Source: Alloalcanivorax marinus
Lineage (GTDB): Bacteria > Pseudomonadota > Gammaproteobacteria > Pseudomonadales > Alcanivoracaceae
Assembly (NCBI RefSeq): GCF_016906305.1
Contig: NZ_JADDOL010000005.1
Coordinates: forward strand, 1-64,000
Length of the DNA stretch: 64,000 bases
Reading direction: 5' to 3'
Position 1 is the stretch's first letter. Each line of letters opens with the position of its first letter. The notes under the pieces are model-generated. The model was not told the DNA's origin. It saw only the letters and a program-made list of their open reading frames with translations, and did not search any database. Position numbers and translations under genes: made by a program. Positions 18,215 to 27,296 of the stretch are shown here, in pieces.

Positions 18215-18940
18215 TCAGTCCAGCGTCACCGGCACCGGGACGTCCAGTTCGAAACCGTCCGGCGCCAGCCGGGTGCGCCAGGCCAGCACTTCCACCCCGG
18301 CCGCCGCCGCCTCGCGCAGCAACTGTCCGTAGCGGGCATCGATATGATCCGCGGGGCCGGCCTGGCGGGCACCGCTGTGCTGCACGCAGAAGAACAGCAC
18401 CGCCCGACCGCCGCCGCGCACCACCGCCATCAGCGAGCGCAGGTGTTTCTGACCCCGCTCGGTGACCGAATCGGGAAAACGGATTTCGCCGTGGTCCGGG
18501 TCGTCCGGCCCCGGGCCCAGGGTCACGTTCTTCACTTCGATATAGGTGTGCGGCGCGGTGCGCGCGCCCAGCGCCAGGTCGAAGCGGCTGTCACCGAATA
18601 CCACCTCCCGCTCGACCCCGTCGCCGGGATCCAGTTCCGGTACCCGTCCCGCCAGCACCGCTTCCGCCACCAGCGCATTGGTGCGGCCGGTGTTGACCCC
18701 GGCCCAGTGGCCGTGGGCCACCTGCACCGCCTCCAGGGTGTGACGGTACTTGCGCTTGGGGTTGCCGCTGTCGGAAATCAGCGCCGGCTGCTCCACCCCG
18801 GGCAACACGCAATACTTCATGGAGCCGGTGTTGGGGCAGTGCACGGTGATCTCCTCACCGTCCGGCAGCCGCACGTCGGCCAGGAAACGTTTGTAGCGGC
18901 GCAACAGCGTAACCGCCCGCAGAGGCGGCTCGAACTTCAC
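18215..18940 (-). CDS. sfsA: SfsA DNA-binding/sugar fermentation stimulation protein homologue
   Basis: 241 residues with the SfsA pattern LLRRYKRFLADVRLPDG, HCPNTGSM, EVKNVTLG and FPDSVTERGQKHL; the acidic/Lys residues in EVKNVT resemble a nuclease-like core. E. coli SfsA affects maltose genes; the general role is poorly understood. GTG start at 18940 overlaps the stop of the aminotransferase upstream (GTGA). Convergent with srkA, 5 bp apart. Confidence 0.93.
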   Translation of the reverse strand: MKFEPPLRAVTLLRRYKRFLADVRLPDGEEITVHCPNTGSMKYCVLPGVEQPALISDSGNPKRKYRHTLEAVQVAHGHWAGVNTGRTNALVAEAVLAGRVPELDPGDGVEREVVFGDSRFDLALGARTAPHTYIEVKNVTLGPGPDDPDHGEIRFPDSVTERGQKHLRSLMAVVRGGGRAVLFFCVQHSGARQAGPADHIDARYGQLLREAAAAGVEVLAWRTRLAPDGFELDVPVPVTLD

Positions 18941-20175
18941 CGGCGCTCCAGGTAATCGGCGATGCGGCGCAGCGCCTCGCGCAGGCGGGCCTCGTCGCAG
19001 GTGTACGCCAGCCGCAGATAGCGCTCCGGCTGATGGCTGGCGCCGAAGTCCAGCCCCGGCGTCAGGGCCACCCCGGCCTTTTCCAGCAGATCCTGGCAAA
19101 AGGCGAAGCTGTCATCGGTATGGGCGCTGACGTCCAGATACAGGTAAAAGGCGCCCTCGGCGCCACCGACCACCGGCAAGCCCAGGGCCGGCAACGATTC
19201 CGTCAGCAGGGTGCGGCGCCGCTCCAGCATTTGCCGGCGCTGTTCGGCGATCAGCAGGGTTTCCTCGTCGAACGCCGCCAGCGCCGCGTGCTGGGCCACC
19301 GTGGCCGGCGCCAGAAACCAGTTCTGGGCCAGCCGCTCGATGGCCGGTACCAGCGCCCGGGGCGCCACCAGCCAGCCCAACCGCCAGCCGGTCATGCCGA
19401 AATACTTGCTGAAGCTGTTGATCACCACCGCCTCGTCGCCGTGGCGCAGCACCGTGTCCGCCGGCGCGTCGTAGCACAGGCCCTGGTAGATCTCGTCCAC
19501 CACCAGGGTGCCCCGACGGCCCGCGCACCAGCGCGCCATCTCCGCCAGCTCGGCGCCGTCCAGGCGATTGCCGGTGGGATTGTCCGGGCTGGCCACCATC
19601 GCCAGCCGGGTGCGCTCGCCCCACTGGGCGGCCAGCCGTTCGCCGCTGAGGCGGAACTGTTCCGCCGGGTCCAGCGTCAGCGGCCGGGGCACGCCGCCGG
19701 CCAGGGTCACGAACTGACGGTTGCAGGGGTAACCGGGGTCACAGAGCAGCGCTTCGTCACCGGGATTGAGCAGGGCCGCCATCACCAGCTGCAGCGCCCC
19801 GGACGCGCCCGGGGTCACCACCACCTGTTCGGCGGTCACCGGCGCGCCCAGGCGGCGGCGATAATCCAGAGCGATGGCCTCGCGCAGGGCCGGCAGCCCC
19901 GCCGCCGGGGTGTAGCGTGTATCACCGCGTTCCAGAGCGGCTCCGGCGGCGGCCATGATCGGCGCCGGACAGGGGAAATCCGGCTCGCCCACCTCCAGGT
20001 GAAGGATGTCCCTGCCCTGCGCCTGCAGGGCCTGGGCGCGCTCCAGCAGCGCCATGACATGGAAAGGGGGCGTCTCCCGGGCCAGCTCGGACAGCGGCGC
20101 GCCGCCGCCGGCGTCCTCGGGGCGAGTATCGTCTGACCGGCCCTCGCCGGGCGCGGTGGAATGGGTGCCAGTCAA
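18937..20175 (-). CDS. class I/II PLP-dependent aminotransferase
   Basis: Fold-type I aminotransferase of 412 residues. The PLP lysine is in INSFSKYFGMTGWRLGW, with NPTG in ASPDNPTGN and DEIYQG for cofactor binding. The N-terminal segment ETPPFHVMALLERA is typical of the aspartate/aromatic-type group; the amino donor is not certain. The start appears to be TTG 20175, with GAGG 6 nt before it, because the family N-terminus needs residues upstream of the first internal ATG. A polar ~30-residue extension precedes the fold. Confidence 0.88.
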   Translation of the reverse strand: MTGTHSTAPGEGRSDDTRPEDAGGGAPLSELARETPPFHVMALLERAQALQAQGRDILHLEVGEPDFPCPAPIMAAAGAALERGDTRYTPAAGLPALREAIALDYRRRLGAPVTAEQVVVTPGASGALQLVMAALLNPGDEALLCDPGYPCNRQFVTLAGGVPRPLTLDPAEQFRLSGERLAAQWGERTRLAMVASPDNPTGNRLDGAELAEMARWCAGRRGTLVVDEIYQGLCYDAPADTVLRHGDEAVVINSFSKYFGMTGWRLGWLVAPRALVPAIERLAQNWFLAPATVAQHAALAAFDEETLLIAEQRRQMLERRRTLLTESLPALGLPVVGGAEGAFYLYLDVSAHTDDSFAFCQDLLEKAGVALTPGLDFGASHQPERYLRLAYTCDEARLREALRRIADYLERR

Positions 20176-20262
20176 GAAAAACCTCTTTTTCCGCGGGGAA
20201 AGCTTTGCTATACCTTCGTCGCTTCGGCCTTGCGCGGGGCTGGTGGTTCCGCGCGGCTCGGC

Positions 20263-20268
20263 TATAAT
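20263..20268 (+). promoter_or_regulatory. possible -10 box of the dksA promoter
   Basis: A perfect TATAAT lies about 200 bp upstream of the dksA start in the 293 bp gap between the aminotransferase and dksA. The -35 side (TGGTGG, 16 bp away) is weak. Nothing else clear was seen in this gap. Confidence 0.4.
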
Positions 20269-20468
20269 CGCCGCGCCTCGCGCCAGCGCCGGTCCGCCCG
20301 TCAGGGCACCGGCGGCAATGGTGACAAGGGTCGCACTAAAACGGTAAGGTCGAAGCTTACACTATCGTCCGTCCCGAGGCGGCACTCGCCGGGCGCCCCG
20401 CCAGGCCGGCCCTCATTCGGGGAAGCCCAGGATAGCGAGTTGCGACTATGTTAAGGGAGTTGATCAAA

Positions 20469-21761
20469 ATGGCCACCGGAAGCAAAAGCAAAAGCAAAAA
20501 AAGCACGGCCAGTAAAAAGAGCGCGGCGAAAAGCACTGCATCCAAAAGCACCGTGGCCAAAAGCGGCACCGCCAAGAAGGCAGCCGCAAAAAAAAGCGCG
20601 GTAAAGACCCCGGCCCGGACGAAGAGCGCCAGCAAAGCCTCGGCAAAGACCGCATCGGTAAAGAAAGCGCCGGCGAAGAAAGCCGCGTCCAAGAAAGCGG
20701 CCGCCAAGAAGGCTGTCGCCAGGAAAGCGGCGCCGAAAAAAGCCGCCTCAAAGGCCGCTCCCAAAAAGGCAGCCCCGAAGAAGGCCACCGCGAAAAAGGT
20801 CGCGGCCAAAAAAGCCGCCGCCAGCAAAACCGCTCCCGCCCGCAAGACCGCCGCCCGGAAAGCCACCGCCGGCAAGACCCCGGTGAAGAAAGCGCCGACC
20901 AAACCAGCGACGGCGAAGAAAGCCGCGGCCAGCAAAGCCAAGCCGGCGAAGGCCTCCGCGACGAAGACCACCGCGACAAAAGCCACCGCGAAGAGAAGCG
21001 CAGCGTCCAAACCGGCGGCCCCCCGCAAGGCGGCGCCGAAGACCACCGCCAGCAAAGCCACGGCCGGAAAAGCCGCGGTGAAAAGCAAGCCCGCCGCCAA
21101 GGCCGGCCCGAAGAACACCCGACCGGCGGCCAAGAGCGCGCCGGCAAAATCGATTCCGGCCGCGGCCCCCAAGAAGGCCGCGACCCGACCCGCCGCCCCG
21201 GCGGCCCGGACTCCCGAACCTCAGCGTCCCACCCGGGCCGCCAGGACGGCGTCAGGAAGCCTCTCCCGGGCTTCAACCCGTTCTCCATCTTCCAATCAGG
21301 TGACATCCAAGGTGAACAAATCCCCCTCCACCGCCAGCAAGGCGGAAACGCTCATTCATGGTTTTATGCCGTACGTGCCCAAGGACGGCGAGGAGTACAT
21401 GAACGAAGCCCAGCGCGCGCACTTCCGTCAGATTCTTCTGGCCTGGCGCCAGGAACTGATGGAGGAAGCCGACCGCACCATGCACCACCTCCAGGATGAG
21501 GTGGCGAACCTGCCCGATCCCGCCGACCGGGCCACCCAGGAAGAGGAATTCGCCCTGGAGCTGCGCACCCGTGATCGGGAGCGCAAGCTGCTCAAGAAGA
21601 TCGAGAAGGCCCTGGATAAGATCGACAAGGACGACTACGGCTTCTGCGAAGCCTGCGGCGTGGAAATCGGTATCCGCCGTCTCGAGGCCCGTCCCACCGC
21701 CGAGCTGTGCATCGACTGCAAGGAGCTGGCGGAAATCAAGGAAAAACAACTGGCGGGGTGA
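20469..21761 (+). CDS. dksA: DksA with a ~290-residue histone-H1-like Lys/Ala tail
   Basis: DksA binds the RNA polymerase secondary channel and, with ppGpp, retunes rRNA and biosynthetic promoters. Here residues 299-430 are the complete DksA core: coiled coil with the tip motif DPADRA and a four-cysteine zinc finger (CEACG and CIDC). Residues 1 to about 290 are a low-complexity tail built of KKAA, SKSK and KATA-type repeats ending in a Pro/Arg-rich stretch, like the C-terminal tail of AlgP or histone H1. E. coli DksA is 151 residues. I chose ATG 20469 because AAGGGAG lies 9 nt upstream; ATG 20448 is in frame but lacks a site. The stop overlaps gluQ (GTGA). The tail should bind nucleic acid and disorder is likely; its role is inferred. 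Confidence 0.92.
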   Translation: MATGSKSKSKKSTASKKSAAKSTASKSTVAKSGTAKKAAAKKSAVKTPARTKSASKASAKTASVKKAPAKKAASKKAAAKKAVARKAAPKKAASKAAPKKAAPKKATAKKVAAKKAAASKTAPARKTAARKATAGKTPVKKAPTKPATAKKAAASKAKPAKASATKTTATKATAKRSAASKPAAPRKAAPKTTASKATAGKAAVKSKPAAKAGPKNTRPAAKSAPAKSIPAAAPKKAATRPAAPAARTPEPQRPTRAARTASGSLSRASTRSPSSNQVTSKVNKSPSTASKAETLIHGFMPYVPKDGEEYMNEAQRAHFRQILLAWRQELMEEADRTMHHLQDEVANLPDPADRATQEEEFALELRTRDRERKLLKKIEKALDKIDKDDYGFCEACGVEIGIRRLEARPTAELCIDCKELAEIKEKQLAG

Positions 21762-22654
21762 GCCGCCGTTACGTCGGGCGGTTCGCGCCCACGCCGTCGG
21801 GGCCGCTGCATTTCGGCTCCCTGGTCACGGCCCTGGCCAGTTGGCTGGACGCCCGCCATCACGGCGGGCGCTGGCTGCTGCGGGTGGACGACCTGGATCC
21901 GCCCCGCCAGCAGCCCGGCGCCGTGGACACCATCCTTCATCAACTGGACCGCTTCGGCCTGCACTGGGACGACACACCGCTGTATCAAAGCCGCCGTGGT
22001 CCGGCCTATGCCGATGCGGTGGGGCGATTGCTGGCCGCCGGCCTCGCTTTCCACTGCACCCTGTCCCGCAAGCAGCTTCAGGCCCTGGACAATATCCATC
22101 CCGGCCCGGCCGTGGCGCAACCGCCCGGCCCCGACCGGGCGGTGCGCCTGACCGTGCCGGACGGCCAGGTCTGTTTCGAGGACCGCATCCAGGGCCGGGT
22201 GTGCGCCGATCTGGCCCGGGAAGGCGGGCCGTTCGTGATCCGGCGCCGGGACGGCCTGTTCGCCTATCAGCTGGCCTGCGCGCTGGATGATGCGGACCAG
22301 GGCATCACCGATGTGGTACGCGGCAGCGACCTGCTGGCCTCGACGCTGCGGCAACGGCGTGTGCTGCAGTGCCTGGGGGCGCCGGCGCCCGACTACGCCC
22401 ATTTGCCGGTGATCATGGATCCGGCCGGTGGCAAGATGAGCAAGTCCGCCGGCGCCGCGGCGCTGGACACGGCCCGCCCGTCCGGCGCCCTGTTCGCCGC
22501 GCTGAGCTGCGTCGGCCTGCGTCCGGAGAAGGATCTGGCCGGCGCCGGGGTCGACGAGCAATTGGCCTGGGCCCGCGCCCATTGGCGCCCGGAGCAGCTG
22601 CCGCGAGGTCGGCGCCAGCCGCCCCCCGCGTTTTTGCGACCGGCGCGGGATTGA
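21758..22654 (+). CDS. gluQ: glutamyl-Q tRNA(Asp) synthetase
   Basis: Truncated GluRS paralogue that attaches glutamate to queuosine-34 of tRNA-Asp. 298 residues with the HIGH-like HFGSL after FAPTPSGP, and KMSKS. There is no anticodon-binding domain, as expected. In E. coli zinc is held by a CxC pair plus Tyr and Cys; here the segment reads [10 protein letters not shown] with only one Cys, so the zinc site looks lost. The GTG start overlaps the dksA stop, the dksA-gluQ pairing being common in gammaproteobacteria. Confidence 0.93.
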   Translation: MSRRYVGRFAPTPSGPLHFGSLVTALASWLDARHHGGRWLLRVDDLDPPRQQPGAVDTILHQLDRFGLHWDDTPLYQSRRGPAYADAVGRLLAAGLAFHCTLSRKQLQALDNIHPGPAVAQPPGPDRAVRLTVPDGQVCFEDRIQGRVCADLAREGGPFVIRRRDGLFAYQLACALDDADQGITDVVRGSDLLASTLRQRRVLQCLGAPAPDYAHLPVIMDPAGGKMSKSAGAAALDTARPSGALFAALSCVGLRPEKDLAGAGVDEQLAWARAHWRPEQLPRGRRQPPPAFLRPARD

Positions 22655-22678
22655 TATGCTGGTCACCAGGGAGCCGCC

Positions 22679-22855
22679 ATGTACACCGACCGCCTGCTGA
22701 TTATCTTTATTCTCGGCACCTACCTGCTTTCCCCGGCGCTGATCGACTGGTGGAGCGAGGGTGGGCGTGCCTGGTATCGCCCTTATCTGGTCTGGCTGGG
22801 ACTGATCGCCCTCAGCTATTGGATCGCCAGGAGCCGGGACGTCGATGGCCTATAG
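22679..22855 (+). CDS. cbrX: small membrane protein upstream of cbrA (CbrX-like)
   Basis: 58 residues, starting MYTDRLLIIFILGTYLLSPAL, with two hydrophobic segments (about residues 6-20 and 36-50) and an Arg/Asp-rich end. GGGAG lies 6 nt before the ATG. The last 11 bp overlap the start of cbrA, so translation is probably coupled. Pseudomonas carries a small ORF named cbrX in the same place; identity is assigned by position and character, not by alignment. Confidence 0.75.
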   Translation: MYTDRLLIIFILGTYLLSPALIDWWSEGGRAWYRPYLVWLGLIALSYWIARSRDVDGL

Positions 22856-25784
22856 CGTTAGCGAACTGATCCTGATCGCCGGCGGCTACCTGCTGTTCCT
22901 GTTCCTGGTCGCCTGGATCACCGAAAAGGGCCGGATTCCGGCACGGCTGGTGCGCCATCCGGCGGTGTTCGTGTTCTCCCTGGGGGTCTATGCCAGCGCC
23001 TGGGCGATCTACGGCTCGGTGGGCTACGCCCACGACTACGGCTACAACTTCCTGGCCTATTTCCTGGGCATCTCCGGGGTGTTCCTGCTGGCGCCGATTC
23101 TACTGGCGCCGATCCTGCGGCTGACCACCACCTATCAGCTCGGCTCCCTGGCGGACCTGTTCGCGTTCCGCTACCGCAGCCGTCTGGCCGGCGCCCTGAC
23201 CACCCTGATGATGGTGGTGGGGATGCTGCCGCTGCTGTCCATGCAGATCAAAGCGGTGGCGGAGTCGATCCAGATTCTCACCGGCGAGCCGGATCCGGCC
23301 TGGGTGGCGCTGTGGTTCTGTTTGCTGATCACCCTGTTCGCGATCCTGTTCGGCGCCCGCCATGCCACCGCCCGGGAACGCCACGAAGGTCTGGTGGTAG
23401 CGATCGCCACGGAATCCCTGATCAAGCTGGTGGCGTTCGTGGCGGTGGCGCTGATCGGCCTGTTCGGCGTGTTCGACGGGCCCGGCGGGCTGGGCCAGTG
23501 GCTGGACGCCCACCCGGAAATGCTGGCGCGCCTTTACGGCCCGCTGCAGAACGGCAGCTGGCACAGCCTGATCATGGCCTTCTTCGTGTCCGCCGTGGTG
23601 ATGCCGCACATGTTCCATATGGCCTTCACCGAAAACCTGAACCCCCGCGCCCTGGTCTCGGCCAGTTGGGGCCTGCCGCTGCTGTTCCTGGTGATGGCGC
23701 TGTGCGTGCCGGTGATTCTGTGGGCGGCCCTGGCCAGCAACGCGCCCACCTCGCCGGACTATTTCACCCTGGGCGTGGGGCTGGCCAATGGCGGCGGCGC
23801 CGTGCTCGGCTATCTGGCCGGGCTGGCCGGGGCCAGTGGTATGCTGATCGTCGCCACCCTGGCGCTGTCGGGAATGAGCCTCAATCACCTGGTACTGCCC
23901 GCCAGCCCGCTCAGTTCCGCCCAGGATCTGTACCGCAACCTGCTGTGGACCCGGCGGGTGCTGATCGCCGCCATCCTGGCCCTGGCCTACGGCTTCTACC
24001 GGCTGGCCGGGCCGGGGCACAGCGCCGTGGAACTGGGCGTGCTGTCGTTCGTGGCGGCGTTGCAGTTCGTGCCCGGGCTGATCGGCACCCTGTTCTGGCC
24101 GTCGGGCAACCGCAACGGCCTGTTCGCCGGCATCGCGGTGGGCTTCGCGGTCTGGCTGCTGGCGCTGCTGATTCCGATCACCTTTCCCCAGTGGCAGGCC
24201 TCCGCCCTGCTGGAATGGATCGGCCTGCACGAACGCCAGGGCATGGCGCATTGGAACCAGGCGGCGATCGCCTCCCTGAGCCTGAACGGGCTGATCTATG
24301 CCATCGTGTCGATCATCACGCCCACCTCCCGCGCCGAGCGCACCGCCGCCGAAGCCTGCGCGGTGGACAGCCTGCGCCGGCCCTACCGCTGGGACCTGGG
24401 CGCGCGCAGCGTGGACGAGTTCGTGGCCGCCCTGAGCGGCCCCCTGGGCCCGGTGACCGCCGGCCGCGAGGTGGACATGGCCCTGCGCGACCTGCGTCTG
24501 GGCCGGGAGGAAACCCGCCCCTATGCGCTGCGCCGGCTGCGCGACCAGCTGGAGACCAACCTGTCCGGCCTGCTCGGCCCCTCGGTGGCCCACCAGCTGA
24601 TGGACGACAACCTGCCCTACCGGCCCCAGGAGGGCGAGTCCGAGGACATCCGCTTTATCGAAACCCGCCTGGAGCAGTACCGCGACAAGCTGTCCGGGCT
24701 GGCGGCGGAGCTGGACAGCCTGCGGCGCTTCCACCGGCAGACGCTGCTGGAACTGCCCATGGGGGTGATTTCCCTGGGCGCCGACGGTGAGATCATCGGC
24801 TGGAACCGGGCCGCCGAGGCGCTCACCGGCATCGACGCCGAGGACACCATCGGCTCGCGCCTTGGCCATCTGCCCACGCCCTGGGGCGAACTGCTGGCGG
24901 AATTCAGCCACGGGGTCACCGAGCACGATCCGCAGCGGCATGTGGAAGTGGACGGCCAGCCCCGCTGGCTGAGCCTGCACCGCTCACTGATCCACAGCCC
25001 GGGCCCCACCGAGCAGGCCGGCGGCCAGGTGCTGGTGATCGAGGACATCACCGATCTGCGGCAAATGGAATCCCATCTGGCCCACAACGAACGGCTGGCG
25101 TCCATCGGCCGGCTGGCCGCCGGCGTGGCCCACGAAATCGGCAACCCGGTGACCGCCATCGCCTGCCTGGCACAGAATCTGGACGGTCATTGCGACGAGG
25201 ACGAGCAGCGCCAGGGCGCCCGCCAGATCGTGGAGCAGACCCGGCGCATCACCCGCATCGTCGAGTCGCTGGTGACGTTCAGCCACTCCGGCGGCGTGCG
25301 CGACACCATCCAGGGCCCGGTCAACCTGTCCGCCACCGTGGCCGAGGCCATCGCCCTGCTGCTGCTCGACCCGGACCATCGGCAGCAGCGTTTTGATAAC
25401 CTGTGTCCGGCGGACCAGGAAGTGACCGGCGACCCGCAGCGGCTGTTGCAGGTGTTCGTCAACCTGCTCGGCAACGCCGCCGACGCCAGCCGGGACGATC
25501 TGCCCATCGTGGTGCGCAGCGAGCGCCACGATCAGCGCCTGCGCATCACCGTGGAAGATCAGGGCCACGGGGTGCCGGCGGAATTGCGCGATGCGCTGTT
25601 CGAACCGTTCGTGACCAGCAAACCCCCCGGCCGTGGCACGGGGCTGGGTCTGGCACTGGTTTACAGTATCATCGAGGACCATCGCGGCACGGTGCGGGTG
25701 GAAAGCCCCATCGACGACGGCCGGGGCACCCGCTTCGTGATCGAGCTGCCCGCCTTCGCCAACGACCGGCCGCCCGCGGAATAA
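22845..25784 (+). CDS. cbrA: CbrA: transporter-linked sensor histidine kinase
   Basis: Membrane sensor for carbon/nitrogen balance. 979 residues: an N-terminal sodium/solute symporter-like domain of about 13 membrane segments (to about residue 500), a linker, a PAS domain (ELPMGVISLGADGEIIGWNRAAEALTG) and a kinase core. The phosphorylated histidine is H763 in GVAHEIGNP; N box LLGNAADAS and G boxes DQGHGVP and GTGLGLALVYS are intact. CbrA of Pseudomonas is known to transport histidine as well as signal. It starts inside cbrX and is 18 bp ahead of cbrB. Confidence 0.96.
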   Translation: MAYSVSELILIAGGYLLFLFLVAWITEKGRIPARLVRHPAVFVFSLGVYASAWAIYGSVGYAHDYGYNFLAYFLGISGVFLLAPILLAPILRLTTTYQLGSLADLFAFRYRSRLAGALTTLMMVVGMLPLLSMQIKAVAESIQILTGEPDPAWVALWFCLLITLFAILFGARHATARERHEGLVVAIATESLIKLVAFVAVALIGLFGVFDGPGGLGQWLDAHPEMLARLYGPLQNGSWHSLIMAFFVSAVVMPHMFHMAFTENLNPRALVSASWGLPLLFLVMALCVPVILWAALASNAPTSPDYFTLGVGLANGGGAVLGYLAGLAGASGMLIVATLALSGMSLNHLVLPASPLSSAQDLYRNLLWTRRVLIAAILALAYGFYRLAGPGHSAVELGVLSFVAALQFVPGLIGTLFWPSGNRNGLFAGIAVGFAVWLLALLIPITFPQWQASALLEWIGLHERQGMAHWNQAAIASLSLNGLIYAIVSIITPTSRAERTAAEACAVDSLRRPYRWDLGARSVDEFVAALSGPLGPVTAGREVDMALRDLRLGREETRPYALRRLRDQLETNLSGLLGPSVAHQLMDDNLPYRPQEGESEDIRFIETRLEQYRDKLSGLAAELDSLRRFHRQTLLELPMGVISLGADGEIIGWNRAAEALTGIDAEDTIGSRLGHLPTPWGELLAEFSHGVTEHDPQRHVEVDGQPRWLSLHRSLIHSPGPTEQAGGQVLVIEDITDLRQMESHLAHNERLASIGRLAAGVAHEIGNPVTAIACLAQNLDGHCDEDEQRQGARQIVEQTRRITRIVESLVTFSHSGGVRDTIQGPVNLSATVAEAIALLLLDPDHRQQRFDNLCPADQEVTGDPQRLLQVFVNLLGNAADASRDDLPIVVRSERHDQRLRITVEDQGHGVPAELRDALFEPFVTSKPPGRGTGLGLALVYSIIEDHRGTVRVESPIDDGRGTRFVIELPAFANDRPPAE

Positions 25785-25795
25785 AAAAGAAGGAA
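25780..25795 (+). promoter_or_regulatory. A-rich (AAN)n segment over the cbrB ribosome-binding site, possible Hfq/Crc site
   Basis: AATAAAAAAGAAGGAA includes the cbrA stop and the cbrB Shine-Dalgarno (AGAAGGAA, 7 nt before the ATG). It contains AANAANAA, the motif bound by Hfq with Crc in pseudomonads. Translational repression of cbrB is an inference from this sequence. Confidence 0.4.
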
Positions 25796-25802
25796 CGGCA
25801 CC

Positions 25803-27131
25803 ATGAGCCATATCCTGATCGTCGAGGATGAACCCGTTATCCGGGGCGCCCTGCGCAAGCTGCTGGAGCGCCACGATCATTCGGTGACGGAAGCGGAATC
25901 CGTGGAACAGGCCCGGGAGAAGGGTTTGAGCCAGTGCGACCTGATCATCAGCGATCTGCGCCTGCCCGGCGAGCCCGGCACCGCGCTGATCGAGCAGGCC
26001 CGGCCGGTGCCGGTGCTGATCATGACCAGTTACGCCAGCCTGCGCTCGGCGGTGGACGCCATGCGCCAGGGGGCGGTGGACTACATTCCCAAACCCTTCG
26101 ACCACGATGAAATGCTGCTGGCGGTGGAGCGGGTGCTCAAGGAGGGCCGCATCAGCCGCGGCAATCAGGTGCTGCGCCGGGATCTGGAGCGGACCTACCC
26201 GGTGCGGTCGATGATCGGCGAGTGCGACGCCATGCGCGAGCTCAAGCACCGCATCAGCCGGGTGGGCCCCACCCACACGCCGGTGTTGATTCTGGGCGAG
26301 GCCGGCACCGGCAAGGAGCTCACCGCCCGCGCCCTGCACGAGCACAGCGAACGGGCCGGCGCGCCGCTGGTCACGGTGCACTGCGCGGCGCTGCCCAAGG
26401 CCCTGCAGCTGCAGGAGCTGTTCGGCGACGAGGCCCACGCCGGCCGCATCGAGGAAGCGGACGGCGGCACCCTGTTTCTGGACGAGGTGGGAGAACTGAC
26501 CCCGGAAGCGCAGAGCCGGCTGCTGACCCTGCTTGAACAGGGCGAGATCCACCGCCAGGAATCCCTGGCGACGCGGCGGGTGGACGTGCGCGTGATCGCC
26601 AGCAGCCAGACCGAACTGCCGGCCCGGGTCAGCGACGGGCGCTTCCGCGACGACCTGTACTACCGTCTCAATGTGATGGAGCTGGAACTGCCGCCGCTGC
26701 GCGAACGGGACGAGGACGTGGAGGAACTGGCCCGGGCGCTGCTGGCCCGCAGCTGCGAGAAGATGCACCGTGGCGAGCTTTACTTCACCGAGGAGGCGCT
26801 CTCCGCCATGCGCCGCTATGCCTGGCCGGGCAACGTGCGGGAACTGGAAAACGTGATCGAGCGCGCGGTCATTCTCACCGAGGAAGACGGCATCGGCCCG
26901 GCCCAGCTGGGGCTGAACCCGAACCGCACGCCCCAGCGCCAGAGCCGCGCCAGCCTGGATCCGTCCGAGGATCTGTCCCTGGAGGACTACTTCACCCGCT
27001 TCGTGATGGAAAACCAGGACAACATGACCGAGACGGAGCTGGCCCAGAAGCTTGGCATCAGCCGCAAGAGCCTCTGGGAACGCCGCCAGCGCCTGGGCAT
27101 CCAGCGCCCCAAACGCGGCGCCCGCCGCTAG
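25803..27131 (+). CDS. cbrB: CbrB-type response regulator lacking the GAFTGA sigma-54 loop
   Basis: NtrC-family response regulator of 442 residues. Receiver with phospho-acceptor D51 (LIISDLRLPG), AAA+ ATPase with Walker A at 165-171 (GEAGTGK) and Walker B LFLDE at 224-228, and a C-terminal HTH (ETELAQKLGISRKSLWERRQRLG). Between ELFG (205-208) and EEADGG, NtrC relatives have HEKGAFTGA plus several residues; here only DEAHAGRI remains, so the L1 loop that contacts sigma-54 is missing. The DNA shows no frameshift. ATP hydrolysis motifs remain. By analogy with TyrR-like members, it may work with sigma-70 RNA polymerase. A terminator follows at 27145. Confidence 0.95.
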   Translation: MSHILIVEDEPVIRGALRKLLERHDHSVTEAESVEQAREKGLSQCDLIISDLRLPGEPGTALIEQARPVPVLIMTSYASLRSAVDAMRQGAVDYIPKPFDHDEMLLAVERVLKEGRISRGNQVLRRDLERTYPVRSMIGECDAMRELKHRISRVGPTHTPVLILGEAGTGKELTARALHEHSERAGAPLVTVHCAALPKALQLQELFGDEAHAGRIEEADGGTLFLDEVGELTPEAQSRLLTLLEQGEIHRQESLATRRVDVRVIASSQTELPARVSDGRFRDDLYYRLNVMELELPPLRERDEDVEELARALLARSCEKMHRGELYFTEEALSAMRRYAWPGNVRELENVIERAVILTEEDGIGPAQLGLNPNRTPQRQSRASLDPSEDLSLEDYFTRFVMENQDNMTETELAQKLGISRKSLWERRQRLGIQRPKRGARR

Positions 27132-27144
27132 CCGGCCCACCCCG

Positions 27145-27172
27145 CCGGCCGGGCGTCGCCCCGGCCGGTTTT
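27145..27172 (+). terminator. terminator after cbrB
   Basis: Perfect 9-bp stem CCGGCCGGG / CCCGGCCGG with loop CGTCGC, followed by TTTT. It separates cbrXAB from the small RNA downstream, which therefore needs its own promoter. Confidence 0.8.
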
Positions 27173-27296
27173 ACAATTCTTCCGACCTTTCCCGTCGCTC
27201 TTTCGCCCTCCGGTCCGGCGCCGGCCAACATTTTTTTGCCGTTTTCGCGCTTGCTTCCCGCCGGTCGAGGACAGTCCGCGGCGCGACCCCCACGAA

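Noticed and set aside
20357-21172. 271-residue hydrophobic open frame on the minus strand (Phe/Ala/Leu-rich repeats)
   Set aside because: It is the mirror of the Lys/Ala repeat tail of dksA; AAG/GCC codons read backwards give CTT/GGC. No ribosome site and no family features.
27190-27290. Sigma-54 promoter before the CrcZ-like RNA
   Set aside because: GG-N10-GC occurs twice in GC-rich text but without TGGCAC or TTGC boxes; a TTGCA at 27411 has no GG at the required distance.
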